A stretch of DNA of 13,386 nucleotides from an uncultured Coriobacteriaceae bacterium (GTDB lineage: Bacteria > Actinomycetota > Coriobacteriia > Coriobacteriales > Atopobiaceae): NCBI GenBank assembly GCA_900544655.1, contig UQWE01000025.1, forward strand, positions 1 through 13,386. Reading direction: 5' to 3'. Below the pieces are notes generated by a model. It was given only the letters and a program-made list of their open reading frames with translations, did no database searches and had not been told where the DNA came from. Below are positions 12,636-13,386 of this stretch, in pieces (position 1 is the stretch's first letter; the number at the start of each line of letters is the position of its first letter). Made by a program: the position numbers and the translations under genes.

Positions 12636-12664
12636 CTTATAGCATGCGCTGGCGTTGAATACAA
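12636..12664 (-). promoter_or_regulatory. Predicted promoter of DUF3800 copy B
   Basis: Minus strand TTGTAT (12664-12659), 17 bp, TATAAG (12641-12636). As in copy A, hairpin 1 starts within 7-8 nt of the -10 box. Confidence 0.65.
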
Positions 12665-12699
12665 GAGGGGTGGGATGAAGCTGCTGATGATGGCGTTCC

Positions 12700-13117
12700 T
12701 TGGATGATGCAAGCTTGTGGCGGCACCCCAACCTGAAGGGAAAGCTCGCTATGCGCGGCAGTACCGCGATAAACCTCTCCATGCTGGATATCTTCCGTCT
12801 CCGCATGTTTTCCGAACGAGTTCGAAGGCCGGAGCAAGCGGTTCGAAGATTGACAGAGGGACCTCGAAGACCAGCTGCTGCCAATGCTGCATTCGAGGGA
12901 CGAGGAGCCGACGCTGGCAGGCTTGATGGACAACGCGGAGAGGTTCACATCGGCCTACATTCTGCCGCGAGACGACGAGAGACTCTATTTGGAGTTGTTC
13001 GCCAAGGGGGAATACCGTTCCGAACTGCTCTTCGGCGAGTGCGATATCGCCCGGGCCGCCGCCGCGAGCCCGGAAGCTCAATGGAAGCTCGCTAACTTGA
13101 AGAAGATGAAGCGGTAA
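12700..13117 (+). pseudogene. Remnant of an AbiEii/AbiGii-type nucleotidyltransferase toxin
   Basis: AbiEii toxins are nucleotidyltransferases of type IV toxin-antitoxin systems that act in abortive infection. One frame (from 12700) reads LWRHPNLKGKLAMRGSTAIN then LSMLDI. This matches the KGGTA-type nucleotidyltransferase start, where the usual GG is GS here. Homology stops where PRLSVDIDLD, with the catalytic Asp residues, should follow. In another frame (about 12854-13117) the C-terminal part continues: DLEDQLLPML, NAERFTSAYILPRDDERLYL, ELFAKGEYRSELLFG and SPEAQWKLANLKKMKR, then TAA. A TGA (12851-12853) interrupts that frame upstream. Together about 130 of roughly 300 residues remain, so the gene has a large internal deletion and a frameshift. 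No AbiEi antitoxin gene is seen. Confidence 0.65.
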
Positions 13118-13163
13118 TGACATGCGCGGTAGAGTGCGCGGCAGAGTGGGAATAGAGACTTTT

Positions 13164-13258
13164 TTAGTTATGGGGGCATAAATCATTTTGACGATAATGA
13201 ATACCCCAATAAACTCTGATTTGACATGCCGGCTCCAATGGAGGTTGAAGCCGGCATG
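13164..13258 (+). promoter_or_regulatory. Structured ATPase leader, copy 3
   Basis: TTAGTTATGGGGGC...ACCCCAATAA, then ATGCCGGCTCCAAT (13226-13239), loop GGAG, GTTGAAGCCGGCAT (13244-13257). The stem has one mismatch and one G-T pair out of 14. The start codon (13256-13258) again falls in the 3' arm, and GGAGG (13240-13244) lies in and beside the loop, 11 nt before ATG. Confidence 0.72.
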
Positions 13259-13306
13259 CGTTTATTCCACAGGGAAAACTACCTGAATAAGATCCGTGGC
13301 TTCTAA
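13256..13306 (+). pseudogene. N-terminal remnant of a second DUF4143-type ATPase
   Basis: ATG 13256 opens MRLFHRENYLNKIRGF followed by TAA. It matches the first 16 residues of the ATPase at 3529 (MRLFPRENYLKKIRGF) at 14 of 16 positions. Just after GGCTTCTA the two sequences diverge, and the Walker A region is absent. The rest of the window (13307-13386) shows no gene; it has a small CTTCCC, GAAAA, GGGAGG hairpin near 13313-13330. Confidence 0.7.
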
Positions 13307-13386
13307 CGGGCGACTTCCCGAAAAGGGAGGGCTCATCTTCTAATTACGCCAACGTCCCAGATCGCGAGCACACGCGTCGCGACGAG

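Overview
The window looks like an accessory, defence-rich region of a high-GC Gram-positive chromosome. The protein flavour (KdpC, a NapH-like ferredoxin next to a TlpA-like lipoprotein, a compact integrase/excisionase/Xre cassette) suggests a Coriobacteriia-type actinobacterium such as Collinsella. That is inference from family resemblance; no rRNA or marker gene is present to confirm it.

Layout, left to right. (1) 1-660: the end of kdpC (K+ transport), followed at once by a fragment that looks like the end of a DUF262/DUF1524 nuclease. (2) 741-2628: the control and recombination module of an integrative element. Xis, Int and a ribbon-helix-helix MobC-like protein form a minus-strand operon, divergent from an Xre repressor. 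The shared promoter region holds a striking array of GTAC-core operators. The integrase keeps its catalytic residues but lacks most of its core-binding domain. (3) 2716-4761: decayed defence genes, namely a minus-strand Abi_2 fragment and a DUF4143-type ATPase with an amber codon just after Walker A. The ATPase has a structured leader that recurs twice more in the window. (4) 4941-6677: a chromosomal redox pair, a 5'-truncated NapH-like ferredoxin and an intact TlpA-like lipoprotein. (5) 7032-11355: an intact four-gene operon, namely structured RNA leader with terminator, DUF3800 protein, 63-aa unknown protein, PD-(D/E)XK nuclease-like protein, and a GmrSD-like DUF262/DUF1524 protein. (6) 11548-13386: a second, orphan copy of the ATPase leader; a second DUF3800 gene on the minus strand with the same kind of RNA leader; a wrecked AbiEii-type toxin gene; and a third leader copy with the first 16 codons of another ATPase.

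The best candidate for an undescribed system is the operon at 7032-11355. Two predicted nucleases and a DUF3800 protein are packed with 3-11 nt gaps behind one promoter, with a conserved hairpin-plus-terminator RNA ahead of the first gene. The same RNA precedes the second DUF3800 gene, which has different neighbours, so the RNA belongs to DUF3800 rather than to the operon. The second notable signal is a leader of about 95 bp present three times. Its hairpin buries the start codon and part of the ribosome-binding site of ATPase genes, and paired base changes preserve the stem.
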